A stretch of 64,000 bases of DNA from DUPU01 sp050952465 (GTDB taxonomy: Bacteria > Bacillota > Dehalobacteriia > Dehalobacteriales > Dehalobacteriaceae), in contig JBMNKZ010000003.1 in assembly GCA_050952465.1 (NCBI GenBank), forward strand, positions 42,829 to 106,828. Reading direction: 5' to 3'. Both the position numbers and the translations under genes were made by a program. The notes below the pieces were generated by a model. That model worked only from the letters and a program-made list of their open reading frames with translations. It ran no database searches and was not told where the DNA came from. Shown in pieces: positions 9,024-17,510 of this stretch. Positions within the stretch are counted from its first letter, which is position 1. Each line of letters starts with the position of its first letter.

Positions 9024-9053
9024 ATTATAACCCCAAAATACGGAACTAGTCAA
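9024..9053 (-). promoter_or_regulatory. Promoter of the T-box/cysE operon
   Basis: -35 TTGACT at 9053-9048, an 18-bp spacer and -10 TATAAT at 9029-9024. It overlaps the 3' end of gltX, and start of transcription near 9017 would begin right at the T-box leader. Confidence 0.75.
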
Positions 9054-10527
9054 GAGAAATTATATTGTATCCGATTTGCTTAGCACTATCCGACAAACGG
9101 GCCAGCACTACCTCTTTTCCTAGTATTGCCGCAAGTTTATCTAAATCAGGACCGTGCATTTGACCGGTTAGAGCCACCCGGATGGGCATAAAAACCTGAC
9201 CTCCCCCTAAACCGGTATCCTTTCTGATCTGTTTCAAAATACTTTTGACTGCCTCTGGTGTTAATATGTCCGTATTTTTAATCTTTTCTGCAAACAAATT
9301 TATTATCCGTGGAATGAATTCTTGATGCAAAATAGCCCGAGCTTCTTCTGTTTCAAAACTAACGGTCTTTCCCATAAACATCTGTAACAGCCCATTGACA
9401 TCTTCCAAACAGGACAGATAATTACGCAAAGTTTCTATAACTAAACTTGCCCAAACGTCTTCTTTTTCTGTTAATTCCTGTCCGATAAAACCAGCCTCTT
9501 TAAGATAGGGTAGCACTAAGGTTTTTAATCTGTCCGGGTCTGTATTTCTAATATAAGTACCATTAATCCATTTCAGTTTATCCATGTCAAAAACCGCCGG
9601 GCTTTTGGAGACCCGATCCAGGCTAAACATATTAATCAATTGCTCCATGGAGAATATCTCCTCTTCCCCTTCCGGAGCCCAACCAAGCAGAGCAAGAAAA
9701 TTTACCAAAGCCTCCGGCAAATATCCTTGATTTCGGTAGGCAACAACAGACGTAGAACCATGCCTTTTGCTCATTTTAGACTTGTCCTTACCAAGAATTA
9801 AAGAAACATGGGCAAATTTAGGGGTTTTTAACCCCAAGGCCTGATAAATTAGGATCTGCCGGGGAGTGTTAGATAAATGTTCCTCACCCCTGATTACATG
9901 AGTAATTTCCATATCGGAATCATCCATCACCACAGCAAAATTATAGGTAGGAATACCATCGGATTTAACGATGATATAATCTCCCATACCCTCAGTCTCA
10001 AAAGAGACTTCCCCCCGTACCATATCTTCTATGGTTATGGTATAATTGTCCGGTACCCGGAAACGTACTACCGGCTTTCTTCCTTCCGCTTCGAACTGTC
10101 TTTTTTGTTCCTCTGTGAGACTCCGACACTTACCCAAATACCGGGGGGTTTCACCCCGTTCAATTAATTCCTGACGTTCCGCCTCACATTCTTCTTCCGA
10201 ACAGTAACAATAATAAGCATGTCCATCCTTGATGAGTCTCTCTACCGCTTTTTGATAAATTGCCAATCGCTCGGTTTGCCGGTAAGGCCCGTGGGGACCT
10301 CCCTGATCAATTCCTTCATTCCAATCAAGGCCTAACCACTTCAAAGAATTCTTAATGTTTTCTTCAGATTCCCGGGAAGAACGTTCCAGATCAGTATCTT
10401 CCATGCGGAGAATAAAATCTCCGTTATTTTTTTTGGCAAATAGATAATTGAAAAGGGCTGATCTTGCTCCCCCTATATGTAATGGCCCCGTTGGACTGGG
10501 GGCAAATCGCACTCTAACTTTTTCCAT
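9046..10527 (-). CDS. gltX: Glutamyl-tRNA synthetase
   Basis: Charges tRNA-Glu. N-terminal class I signature APSPTGPLHIGGARS with the HIGH equivalent, zinc-like Cys cluster YCYCSEEECE (residues ~100-109), KMSKRHGS near residue 250, and a C-terminal helical anticodon-binding domain. With the start at 10527 (GGAGG 8 bases upstream) it has 493 residues, the usual length. The in-frame reading up to 10578 lacks a ribosome binding site. Because glnS is also encoded here, this GluRS may be a discriminating type; that is inference. Confidence 0.96.
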   Translation of the reverse strand: MEKVRVRFAPSPTGPLHIGGARSALFNYLFAKKNNGDFILRMEDTDLERSSRESEENIKNSLKWLGLDWNEGIDQGGPHGPYRQTERLAIYQKAVERLIKDGHAYYCYCSEEECEAERQELIERGETPRYLGKCRSLTEEQKRQFEAEGRKPVVRFRVPDNYTITIEDMVRGEVSFETEGMGDYIIVKSDGIPTYNFAVVMDDSDMEITHVIRGEEHLSNTPRQILIYQALGLKTPKFAHVSLILGKDKSKMSKRHGSTSVVAYRNQGYLPEALVNFLALLGWAPEGEEEIFSMEQLINMFSLDRVSKSPAVFDMDKLKWINGTYIRNTDPDRLKTLVLPYLKEAGFIGQELTEKEDVWASLVIETLRNYLSCLEDVNGLLQMFMGKTVSFETEEARAILHQEFIPRIINLFAEKIKNTDILTPEAVKSILKQIRKDTGLGGGQVFMPIRVALTGQMHGPDLDKLAAILGKEVVLARLSDSAKQIGYNIISLD

Positions 10528-10619
10528 GTAAAAACCTCCATTACCATGCACAATCTTCCTTATTATATCATAGAACACCAGAGGGTGGTAGTAGTCAGGC
10601 CCGGAGACCCGCCCTTACA

Positions 10620-11507
10620 TTAACTAAATAAGGTTTTGATACTGTTAAGAATAGCTGTCAAAAAATCAATAATGCGCTGGAGTATTCCTTTAATCCCTTC
10701 TCCCTGAGCCACTAAAGTATCCAGCCTGGAACGAATATCTTTTAATTGCCTATTGATCTCAGACAGATTTAAATCCAAGCTATTAATCCGTTGCATCAGG
10801 GAAACCAATTTATCTATTTGTTCATCTGTTAAATTTATGTTTAGCTCCGCGGCTATATTAATAATCACCTGACGGATTTCTTTGGGATCACTTAAATCTC
10901 TTTCAATAACTTCTTCCTTGATGCGAATGATTAATTCCGATGCTTTATGCTCATCATTAATTGATTCACCGATTTCTCCGGTGCGCACCATTTCTTCGTT
11001 AGCTACATCTTTTGCTTCCCTATCCAAAGTCTTCCCGGAAGCTGCCTCAAAAGCCTTAAAAATTCCTGTAAGAGCTGCTGTTCCGGTAACAGGAAAAGGA
11101 GCTGCTGCCATAATCTCTGCATCCTTAACCTGCGCTGTGACCAAAGCACTGGCATACATTTCCGGTGTGACCCAGGTAATATTATGGGTTTTCACATTTA
11201 TACCCGCGCCGTTACCCAAAAGTTTAACGTAAGCGCAAGAAATAGCTTTCTCTCCAATAATCTCTGATTCCACCAAGCCTTCAAGGTATTTCCTTTCTTC
11301 TTTGTTACTTACTTCCGTAACAGCAATATCATCTTTTTCTGATTCTTTCAGGCCAAAAATTCCGTATACTTTGTCTCTTTGCTCATCAGTTAGATCTGCC
11401 CCATAACTTATGACCCGTATTGCATCAGCCATAACCGGCAAAGCCAAGAACAATAAGCATATACATATAAAAAATATAAAAAAGATGAATTTAGTTTTTA
11501 GGTGCAT
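10620..11507 (-). CDS. Secreted DUF1002-family protein
   Basis: Function unknown. The 295-residue protein starts with a signal peptide: KTK, then a hydrophobic run to ALPVMADA (cleavage expected near residue 27). The body has the DUF1002 pattern: VISYGADLTDEQRDKVYGIFGL near the N-terminus, then the GAGINVKTHNITWVTPEMYASAL segment and a central small-residue stretch AAPFPVTGTAALTGIFKAFE. The C-terminal third is helical with coiled-coil character (LSEINRQLKDIRSRLDTL). GGGAGG precedes the ATG. The family is common in Firmicutes and is exported; no enzymatic motif is visible. Confidence 0.85.
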   Translation of the reverse strand: MHLKTKFIFFIFFICICLLFLALPVMADAIRVISYGADLTDEQRDKVYGIFGLKESEKDDIAVTEVSNKEERKYLEGLVESEIIGEKAISCAYVKLLGNGAGINVKTHNITWVTPEMYASALVTAQVKDAEIMAAAPFPVTGTAALTGIFKAFEAASGKTLDREAKDVANEEMVRTGEIGESINDEHKASELIIRIKEEVIERDLSDPKEIRQVIINIAAELNINLTDEQIDKLVSLMQRINSLDLNLSEINRQLKDIRSRLDTLVAQGEGIKGILQRIIDFLTAILNSIKTLFS

Positions 11508-11572
11508 GCAAAAAACCTCCCTGGTTTACGGTTTTGTTTATTTAGCATGCCCAGAAGTATCAAAAAACAAAA

Positions 11573-11603
11573 CAAAGAGAAAACTTGGCTTCCGCCAAGC
11601 CCT
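11573..11603 (+). repeat. Partial copy of family A dispersed repeat
   Basis: GAGAAAACTTGGCTTCCGCCAAGCC contains the left hairpin (GGCTT/CCAAGCC family) of the repeat. It lies between the DUF1002 gene and rmuC, where the hairpin could also act on transcription of rmuC. Confidence 0.5.
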
Positions 11604-12929
11604 TTAAGCTAATCTTTCATCTTCAATCAACATCTCTTCTGCCTGGGTAACCGGCAATTCTTCCACCTTTTTTAATTTACGTTCAATGGTGCGGGATTTT
11701 CTCGCCGCATTCTCAATAGTGTTGCTGGCTTCCTGAAGTTTCTTTTGGGTCTTTTCTAAAATATCACCAAACTTACCAAATTCAGTTTTTACAGCACCTA
11801 ATAAAGTCCATACCTCACTGGATCGTTTTTCTATGGCTAAAGTGCGAAAACCCATCTGCAAACTGTTCAATAAAGCCGCCAAAGTAGTTGGACCGGCAAC
11901 CACCACCCGGTAAACCCGCTGCATTTCCTCTGAAAGGCCCGGCCGACGCAGAACTTCGGCATATAGACTTTCCGTAGGCAAAAACATAATCCCAAAATCG
12001 GTAGTATAAGGAGGATCTAGGTATTTCTCTTTGATATCTTTTGCCTCGCTCTTAATTCTTGCCTCCAGCATCCTTCCTGCCTCTTCAGCCCGTGCTAAAT
12101 CAGCCTCTTCCCGCGCTTCCAAAAGCCTTTGAAAATCTTCCTGGGGAAATTTCGCATCAATGGGCAGCCAAACTTCCTGGTCTTTTTCACCAGCCCCAGG
12201 CAGTTTAAGCGCAAACTCCACCCGCTCGGAACTTCCTTTTTTGGTCGCTATATTTTCGGCATACTGATCCTTGGTTAAAATCTGTTCTAAAAGATTACCC
12301 AGCTGAATTTCTCCCCAAGTACCACGGGTTTTAACATTAGTTAATACTTTTTTTAAATCTCCAACTCCCGCTGCCAAAGACTGCATTTCTCCAAGGCCTT
12401 TATGTACTTGTTCTAATCGCTCACTGACCATTTTGAAGGAATCGCCCAAGCGTTTTTCGAGAGTAGCATGGAGTTTTTCATCTACAGTTGCCCTCATTTG
12501 CTCCAGCTTCTTACTGTTATCCTCCTGAAGCAAAGTCAGCCTTTGCTCTACCGTTTCCCGCACTCTTTCCAGCTTATCCTCATTTAGTCTAGTAAGATTA
12601 GATAGCTGATGTGAAAAAATGTCCCATTGACTTTTTTCAAGGGTTACAATTTCTGTCATACGTCCTAACAGAAGTTCTCCAAATTTTTGTAAAGATTCCC
12701 TGGTTTCCTTTCTTCCTTCTATAGCACTTAGGGAGGATTCCTCTCGGTTTTGGGCCAGTTCTGACCTAATGGTGCGTTCCAGCCTTTCCTGATTTTTTTC
12801 AATTCCGGACAGAGATAATTCCAGTTTCGCTAAATTTGTGTCCTGCTTTCGCATCAGTAGGTAAATTAAGAGTATTAGGTTAATACAGCTAACTACTATT
12901 AGCAGCATTTGCCACGTTTCCCCCATCAT
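11604..12929 (-). CDS. rmuC: DNA recombination protein RmuC homologue
   Basis: RmuC limits DNA inversions and is thought to be a nuclease of the PD-(D/E)XK-like fold. The protein has an N-terminal transmembrane helix (residues ~6-26), a long coiled coil (~35-170), and the conserved RmuC domain (~190-400) with the motifs TRGTWGEIQLGNLLEQIL, LPIDAKFPQEDFQRL and DFGIMFLPTESLYAEVLR. 441 residues, typical size. It lies just after ispF, 14 bp away, and so is likely co-transcribed with ispDF. Confidence 0.93.
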   Translation of the reverse strand: MMGETWQMLLIVVSCINLILLIYLLMRKQDTNLAKLELSLSGIEKNQERLERTIRSELAQNREESSLSAIEGRKETRESLQKFGELLLGRMTEIVTLEKSQWDIFSHQLSNLTRLNEDKLERVRETVEQRLTLLQEDNSKKLEQMRATVDEKLHATLEKRLGDSFKMVSERLEQVHKGLGEMQSLAAGVGDLKKVLTNVKTRGTWGEIQLGNLLEQILTKDQYAENIATKKGSSERVEFALKLPGAGEKDQEVWLPIDAKFPQEDFQRLLEAREEADLARAEEAGRMLEARIKSEAKDIKEKYLDPPYTTDFGIMFLPTESLYAEVLRRPGLSEEMQRVYRVVVAGPTTLAALLNSLQMGFRTLAIEKRSSEVWTLLGAVKTEFGKFGDILEKTQKKLQEASNTIENAARKSRTIERKLKKVEELPVTQAEEMLIEDERLA

Positions 12930-12943
12930 TCATCCCCCATTAT

Positions 12944-13411
12944 TTAAGAAATTGTCACCACAGCATGGGCGGCCATCCCTTCTCCCGTTCCGGTAAAACC
13001 CAGTCCCTCAGTAGTGGTAGCTTTGATATTTATCCTGTCTAAATCTGTTTCTAATGTTCGGGCAATGTTTTTACGCATCGCATCAATAAAAGGAGCAAGC
13101 TTTGGGCGTTCTGCTACGACCAGGACATCTACATTATTCACCACGTAACCTTTCTCATGCAATAATTTTTTTACTTTTTCCAAAAGCAGCATACTGGAAA
13201 TCCCTTTATATTTAGAATCTGTATCAGGAAAATGTTTTCCGATATCTCCTAAAGCCATAGCACCCAAAAGGGCATCCATTAAAGCATGTACCAATACATC
13301 TGCATCGGAATGTCCTAAGAGCCCAAATTGATAGGGGATTTCCACTCCACCCAGCATTAGTTTCCGCCCTTCTACTAGCCTGTGCACATCATATCCAAAT
13401 CCTACACGCAC
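12944..13411 (-). CDS. ispF: 2-C-methyl-D-erythritol 2,4-cyclodiphosphate synthase
   Basis: Fifth step of the MEP isoprenoid pathway. MRVGFGYDVHRL carries the metal-binding Asp and His (D8, H10 in usual numbering), LGHSDADVLVHALMDALLGA the third metal ligand His, and the C-terminal TTTEGLGFTGTGEGMAAHA the family signature. 155 residues, trimeric enzyme family. One base separates it from ispD, as in many Firmicutes. Confidence 0.97.
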   Translation of the reverse strand: MRVGFGYDVHRLVEGRKLMLGGVEIPYQFGLLGHSDADVLVHALMDALLGAMALGDIGKHFPDTDSKYKGISSMLLLEKVKKLLHEKGYVVNNVDVLVVAERPKLAPFIDAMRKNIARTLETDLDRINIKATTTEGLGFTGTGEGMAAHAVVTIS

Positions 13412-13412
13412 C

Positions 13413-14102
13413 TTACCCTCTCCTTTTTAAAATTAACTCAGCCAAATCCAGATCTTCCGGGGTAGTTATTTTTAAATTCTCATAGCTCCCGGGAATCACT
13501 TTTATCTGGAAACCATAATGTTCCGCCAAAGAAGCATCATCTGTCCCGGTGATTCCTTCCTCCCTGGCTTTAGTATAAACATAAGTAATTACGTCTTTTT
13601 TAAAAACCTGGGGAGTCTGAACGGCCCATAGCTTGGTGCGCTCTAATGTGCTTTTAACCAGGTGGTGATCATCAATTTCTTTTATAGTATCTTTAACCGG
13701 AACTGCTAAAACTGCTCCGTCATTGGCTGGTACCACACTTAAAACCTCATTGAGTTGAGAAAGCAGTAATAGTGGCCGCGCTCCATCATGCACGGCCACT
13801 ATATCACAGTTTTTTGAAACCTGAGCCAACCCTAAAGCAACTGACTGCAGTCTTTCCTGGCCTCCGGTCACAACTTGGGTAATTTTTGTTAAACCATATT
13901 CTTGGAGCAATTCTCGGCAATAGTCCTCTTCCCCAGGCGAGGCAACTACAACCACGTCTTTTATAAGTTTACAATTTTCGAATACTTCTAAGGTATGAAC
14001 CAGTATCGGTTTTCCCTGAAGCATAATATATTGTTTATTAAAACCTGCTTTCATTCTACTTCCCTGGCCTGCTGCCGGTATCACTGCGGTTATGTAAGAC
14101 AC
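13413..14102 (-). CDS. ispD: 2-C-methyl-D-erythritol 4-phosphate cytidylyltransferase
   Basis: Third step of the MEP pathway: joins CTP and methylerythritol phosphate. N-terminal nucleotide-binding motif AVIPAAGQGSRMKAGFNKQY (split: AAGQGSRM then K), VVVVASPGEEDY, VAVHDGARPLL for metal binding and the C-terminal TGTDDASLAEHYG. 229 residues. It precedes ispF directly and follows the PIN/TRAM gene by 24 bp. Confidence 0.97.
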   Translation of the reverse strand: MSYITAVIPAAGQGSRMKAGFNKQYIMLQGKPILVHTLEVFENCKLIKDVVVVASPGEEDYCRELLQEYGLTKITQVVTGGQERLQSVALGLAQVSKNCDIVAVHDGARPLLLLSQLNEVLSVVPANDGAVLAVPVKDTIKEIDDHHLVKSTLERTKLWAVQTPQVFKKDVITYVYTKAREEGITGTDDASLAEHYGFQIKVIPGSYENLKITTPEDLDLAELILKRRG

Positions 14103-14126
14103 TGATACTCACTCCTGTTATCCAAT

Positions 14127-15230
14127 TCATGAATGATCCCCATTTTTTTTGTCAGCTTGTTTCGGACGGGCAAATATCATTCTGCCGGCTGCTGTCTGGA
14201 GTACGCTTGTAACCACCACCCCAATAGCTTGACCCATATATTTTTTGCCGTTTTCAACCACAATCATGGTTCCATCATCCAAGTACCCAATGCCTTGATT
14301 CATTTCCTTCCCGTCCTTGATTACCCGGACAATCATTTCTTCCCCAGGCAGAACCACCGGTTTCACCGCATTGGCTAATTCGTTGATATTTAAAACTGTT
14401 ACCCCTTGCAGCTGGGCAACCTTATTCAGATTAAAATCATTAGTCACAATAAAACCTTTCATATCTTGGGCTAATCTTACCAGTTTACTGTCCACTTCGG
14501 AAATATCTTCATAGTCTTTGTCCACAATTTCAATCATCATGTCAAACTCCTGCCGGAGTTTATTTAAAATGTCCAGGCCTCGTCGACCCCGGTTTCTTTT
14601 AAGTAAATCAGAGGAGTCGGCAATGTGCCGCAATTCTTCCAAAACAAAGTTAGGGATTATTAAAGTTCCTTCCACAAAACCTGTTCGACATATGTCAGAA
14701 ATTCTCCCGTCAATGATCACGCTGGTATCAAGAATTTTACCCGCCGCTTTATGACTAGCGGATTTCGTTTTATCTTTATCCTTACTGGCAAACCGCATCA
14801 GGGCAAAAAAGAAAGACAACATTTCATCTCTTTTCTTCACCCCGAAAATCAGTCCTACATATCCTAAGAATAAACTGGCCGTTAATGACAAGTAAGGTCC
14901 AACATATTTAATTCGAGCTACAGAAGAGCCAAACTGGTTGGCAATAAAAAGGCCAATTATAAGTCCAATTGCTCCGCCTATAATATCTTGAACAGGAACC
15001 TTAAACAACTGGGTTAGAGACCAGTTGGTAAAACGCTGAACGGCTACCATGATCTTTGGCGCAATACTAAAACCAATCAAAAGAGAAAGGACTACCCCAA
15101 AAGATATCGTAGACCACCAAATTTCGTCAGACGGAGAAACAAAAAAATAGTCAATTAGAAACTTGCTTAAGAAATACCCTCCTACGGCAGAAACCAATCC
15201 AATAATAATTTGGACTAACCTTCTAAGCAT
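14127..15230 (-). CDS. PIN/TRAM domain membrane protein (YacL family)
   Basis: The N-terminal part has four hydrophobic membrane segments (residues ~5-115), followed by a PIN-type nuclease domain (ILDTSVIIDGRISDICRTG with the first acidic residues, then LVRLAQDMKGFIVTNDFNLNKVA) and a C-terminal TRAM RNA-binding domain (GEEMIVRVIKDGKEMNQGIGYLDDGTMIVVE region). The family resembles Bacillus YacL; its role is unknown, RNA cleavage is inferred from the fold. Start at 15230 chosen for the GGGGGTGGA box; the ATG at 15311 has none. 367 residues. Confidence 0.9.
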   Translation of the reverse strand: MLRRLVQIIIGLVSAVGGYFLSKFLIDYFFVSPSDEIWWSTISFGVVLSLLIGFSIAPKIMVAVQRFTNWSLTQLFKVPVQDIIGGAIGLIIGLFIANQFGSSVARIKYVGPYLSLTASLFLGYVGLIFGVKKRDEMLSFFFALMRFASKDKDKTKSASHKAAGKILDTSVIIDGRISDICRTGFVEGTLIIPNFVLEELRHIADSSDLLKRNRGRRGLDILNKLRQEFDMMIEIVDKDYEDISEVDSKLVRLAQDMKGFIVTNDFNLNKVAQLQGVTVLNINELANAVKPVVLPGEEMIVRVIKDGKEMNQGIGYLDDGTMIVVENGKKYMGQAIGVVVTSVLQTAAGRMIFARPKQADKKNGDHS

Positions 15231-15318
15231 TTTATCCACCCCCTTTCTTTCACTATTAATATTTTGTACACCATGATTAACATTATACGTTATGAATGGA
15301 AAATGTTTCAACCCTTAA

Positions 15319-15350
15319 GAAAAAAAACAGCCCATATAATATTGGGCTTT
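15319..15350 (-). terminator. Terminator of carD
   Basis: AGCCCA pairs with TGGGCT around an 8-base loop just past the carD stop; on the minus strand the stem is followed by eight T. Confidence 0.8.
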
Positions 15351-15358
15351 ATAAGTGA

Positions 15359-15856
15359 CTAACAAAGCGCCTTAGCATTTCCTCCAAGCGCACCTTCAAT
15401 CATAGAAAGCACTTTTGCTTCCTCCTGACCCCTAGATAATACCAACTCGCTAATTAGTATTTGTCTTGCATAGTCCAGCATCTTCTTTTCTCCGGATGAC
15501 AATGACTTTTCCCGATCCCGCAGCATTAAATTTCTAACAACCTCTGCCACCTCATAAATGTTTCCACTCTTAATTTTCTCCATATTTGCCCGATATCTGC
15601 GATTCCAGTTTGGCGACATAGGACTTTTACGATCATTTAAGATAGACATAACCTTTTGAAATCCCTTATCATCTATCACTTGGCGAAGCCCGATTTCCTC
15701 GACACTATCCATTGGCACCATAACTTTCATATCACCAATGGGAATTCTCATCACGTAGTAGCTTCTAACTTCCCCTAGTATCTCTTTTTCTTCGATAGAC
15801 TCAATAATACCGGCACCATGCATGGGGTAAACTACTTTATCACCTACATGAAACAT
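15359..15856 (-). CDS. carD: CarD/CdnL-family RNA polymerase-binding regulator
   Basis: CarD-like proteins bind the RNA polymerase beta subunit and stabilise open promoters, notably at rRNA promoters. The protein has the N-terminal RNAP-interaction domain (MFHVGDKVVYPMHGAGIIESIEEKE, about residues 1-60) and a helical C-terminal DNA-binding domain (WNRRYRANMEKIKSGNIYEVAEVVRNL, ~90-165). 165 residues, as expected. The start at 15856 is chosen over 15877 by homology of MFHVGDKV. It is followed by a good terminator and preceded by two promoters, so it is probably a single-gene transcript. Confidence 0.93.
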   Translation of the reverse strand: MFHVGDKVVYPMHGAGIIESIEEKEILGEVRSYYVMRIPIGDMKVMVPMDSVEEIGLRQVIDDKGFQKVMSILNDRKSPMSPNWNRRYRANMEKIKSGNIYEVAEVVRNLMLRDREKSLSSGEKKMLDYARQILISELVLSRGQEEAKVLSMIEGALGGNAKALC

Positions 15857-15888
15857 CCCGCGACCCCCCAATATCAACTAATACATTA

Positions 15889-15957
15889 ATTCTATCAAAG
15901 AAAATCTATTTTGTCAATTAAAACGATATTTTATCACAGCTGCTTGTATAGTGTCAA
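15889..15957 (-). promoter_or_regulatory. Two tandem sigma-A promoters of carD
   Basis: Promoter 1: TTGACA at 15917-15912, 17-bp spacer, TAGAAT at 15894-15889. Promoter 2: TTGACA at 15957-15952, 18-bp spacer, TAAAAT at 15933-15928. Both read toward carD on the minus strand. Confidence 0.7.
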
Positions 15958-16004
15958 TAACTTTCTTAGCATTTTTTTAGCATGCTATAATTATCTCCTT
16001 CACA

Positions 16005-16034
16005 TTGACAATGCATCATAATAAAAAGTATAAT
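16005..16034 (+). promoter_or_regulatory. Plus-strand promoter of the 16194 gene
   Basis: TTGACA at 16005-16010, 18-bp spacer, TATAAT at 16029-16034. Transcription would start near 16041, exactly at the start of the family R repeat, leaving a ~150-nt leader before the 16194 gene. Confidence 0.75.
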
Positions 16035-16038
16035 AACA

Positions 16039-16130
16039 ATATAACGAGGCGTTATATGTCCCCCACCTTCATAGGTAGCGGGTACCTTTTAGATTTTTGC
16101 GCAGTGAGTAAATCTCCCGCCTTGTTGAAA
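16039..16130 (+). repeat. Family R structured intergenic repeat, copy 1
   Basis: About 92 bp opening with ATAACGAGGCGT and closing with CGCCTTGTTGA, so the ends form an inverted repeat. The inside has CCCACCTTCATAGGT, a GGTACCTTTTAGATTTTT core and AGTGAGTAAAT. Related copies are at 37514-37612 (minus), 56817-56910 (plus) and 60196-60288 (minus). Here it forms the untranslated leader of the gene at 16194. Confidence 0.65.
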
Positions 16131-16193
16131 CGCACTGAAGTAAGAAATTTTTTTCCGTTGCGTTATAAAGCACGTTAAAGGAGTGGGCATTGG

Positions 16194-16595
16194 ATGAAGG
16201 ATCTCATCTGTGATGAATTTCAAAATACCGTTTCTAAATATTTAGTACGACATCAAAGCATACTGGATATTTTATCAAAAATTCAAGAATCAAGTGCCCG
16301 AGTTAATAGAGCTACGGTAAAAACGGTAACTAATTGCGGCTGTTTACAGATTCATGCATCAAAAAAAGAAATTCCTCCTGATGCAACTTTTGACGATTAT
16401 GCTATTATGAAAATCTTGGACAACAACTTGGAAGGTAAAATTTGCTCTGAGTGTCAGGAAACTATAGAAAATGAATTAGGAAAAACTCTTTTTTATATAG
16501 CAGCCTTATGTAATGCCTTGGATTTGAATCTTTATGACGTCCTACTGAAGGAACACAAGAAATTATCCACTTTACGTATATTTAATTTAACCTAA
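16194..16595 (+). CDS. Conserved clostridial protein of unknown function
   Basis: 133 residues, soluble, mostly helical. It has a conserved-looking N-terminus (MKDLICDEFQNTVSKYLVRHQSILDILSK, helical), a central SSARVNRATVKTVTNCGC motif and paired Cys: one CGC group near residue 50 and CSEC near residue 83, which might bind a metal. Proteins of this type are found near carD in Clostridia, from memory, often labelled DUF1573 or MazG-like; I would not trust either name. It is one of only two clear plus-strand genes in the window. Its terminator was split by the insertion sequence at 16609. Confidence 0.8.
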   Translation: MKDLICDEFQNTVSKYLVRHQSILDILSKIQESSARVNRATVKTVTNCGCLQIHASKKEIPPDATFDDYAIMKILDNNLEGKICSECQETIENELGKTLFYIAALCNALDLNLYDVLLKEHKKLSTLRIFNLT

Positions 16596-16608
16596 AGCAC
16601 CCTTTTTT
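16594..16608 (+). terminator. Left arm of an intrinsic terminator split by an IS
   Basis: AAAGCACC at 16594-16601 begins at the stop codon of the preceding gene. The matching arm GGTGCTTT with its T-tract ATTTTTT is at 18155-18168, on the far side of the IS. Joined, they make a clean plus-strand terminator; the IS sits in the loop. Confidence 0.8.
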
Positions 16609-16668
16609 TGAGGTGACCCCTAAAAGCTAGACTTTATTAGCGAGACAGTTTCGGCTGCCTCGCTATTT

Positions 16669-17469
16669 TTATGCAGCCTGAAGACTAAGTCTGTATTGCA
16701 CTGGACTTAGCCATCCAAGTTTCTCTTTAATTCTCTTTTCGTTATAGTAATTTATGTATCGTTCAATTTCCAACTTCAATTCCTCATAGCTGTAATAGAC
16801 GACACCATAGTAAATCTCTTGTTTAAGCAGTCCAAAGAAGTTCTCCATAACGGAATTATCATGGCAGTTACCTTTTCTAGACATACTTTGATAAATACGT
16901 TCTTCCTTAAGCCGGTTAGAGTATGCTCTCATCTGGTAAGCCCATCCTTGATCTGAATGGAATGTTCGGCGATAAGGACAATCTGAGGTTATTTCAATGG
17001 CTTTATCTAGTGCATCCATTACACTCTTGGCCGTAGGACGCTTGGCAATACCATAACTAAGAATTTCACCATTACACATATCCATAAAAGGATCCAAATA
17101 AAGCTTGTGCATTGTCATATGGCCTTTTGAATCTACTTCATAGTATTTAAATTCGGTTGTATCAGTTGTAACCTTTTGATGCGGTATATGTGTATTGAAT
17201 CGCCTACGGATTCTATTAGGTGCCACAATACCAACCTTGCCTTTGTACGAGCTGTATTTACGACTTTTACGTGTAAATGAGGTCACCTGAAGATTGAGTT
17301 TTTGCATTATTCGCTGGACTTTTTTCTTGTTAACATGAATTCCCTGATTATTTAATTCGGCTCGCATGCGTCGATATCCATAATCTTTATTATCTTCATG
17401 TATTTTTAGGATTTTCTCTTCGAGTTCTTTGTCAGGATTTTCTCTATCAAATCTTTTTTGCCAATACAT
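16669..17469 (-). CDS. IS3-family transposase OrfB (DDE integrase), copy 1
   Basis: Catalytic half of the transposase. An HTH_21-type region (KILKIHEDNKDYGYRRMRAELN) precedes an rve integrase core: first Asp in KVTTDTTEFKYY, second Asp in FHSDQGWAYQ, and Glu in NCHDNSVMENFFGLLKQE, spaced as in the DD(35)E pattern. The C-terminus YINYYNEKRIKEKLGWLSPVQYR is typical. The frame stays open upstream of the ATG to beyond the A6 run at 17553-17558 in OrfA, in the -1 frame, so an OrfAB fusion by programmed -1 frameshifting is likely (inference from the IS3 family). Confidence 0.95.
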   Translation of the reverse strand: MYWQKRFDRENPDKELEEKILKIHEDNKDYGYRRMRAELNNQGIHVNKKKVQRIMQKLNLQVTSFTRKSRKYSSYKGKVGIVAPNRIRRRFNTHIPHQKVTTDTTEFKYYEVDSKGHMTMHKLYLDPFMDMCNGEILSYGIAKRPTAKSVMDALDKAIEITSDCPYRRTFHSDQGWAYQMRAYSNRLKEERIYQSMSRKGNCHDNSVMENFFGLLKQEIYYGVVYYSYEELKLEIERYINYYNEKRIKEKLGWLSPVQYRLSLQAA

Positions 17470-17510
17470 GTAGGTAGCTTTAGGGAAGCCAACTACAGCG
17501 AGAATGTCTT

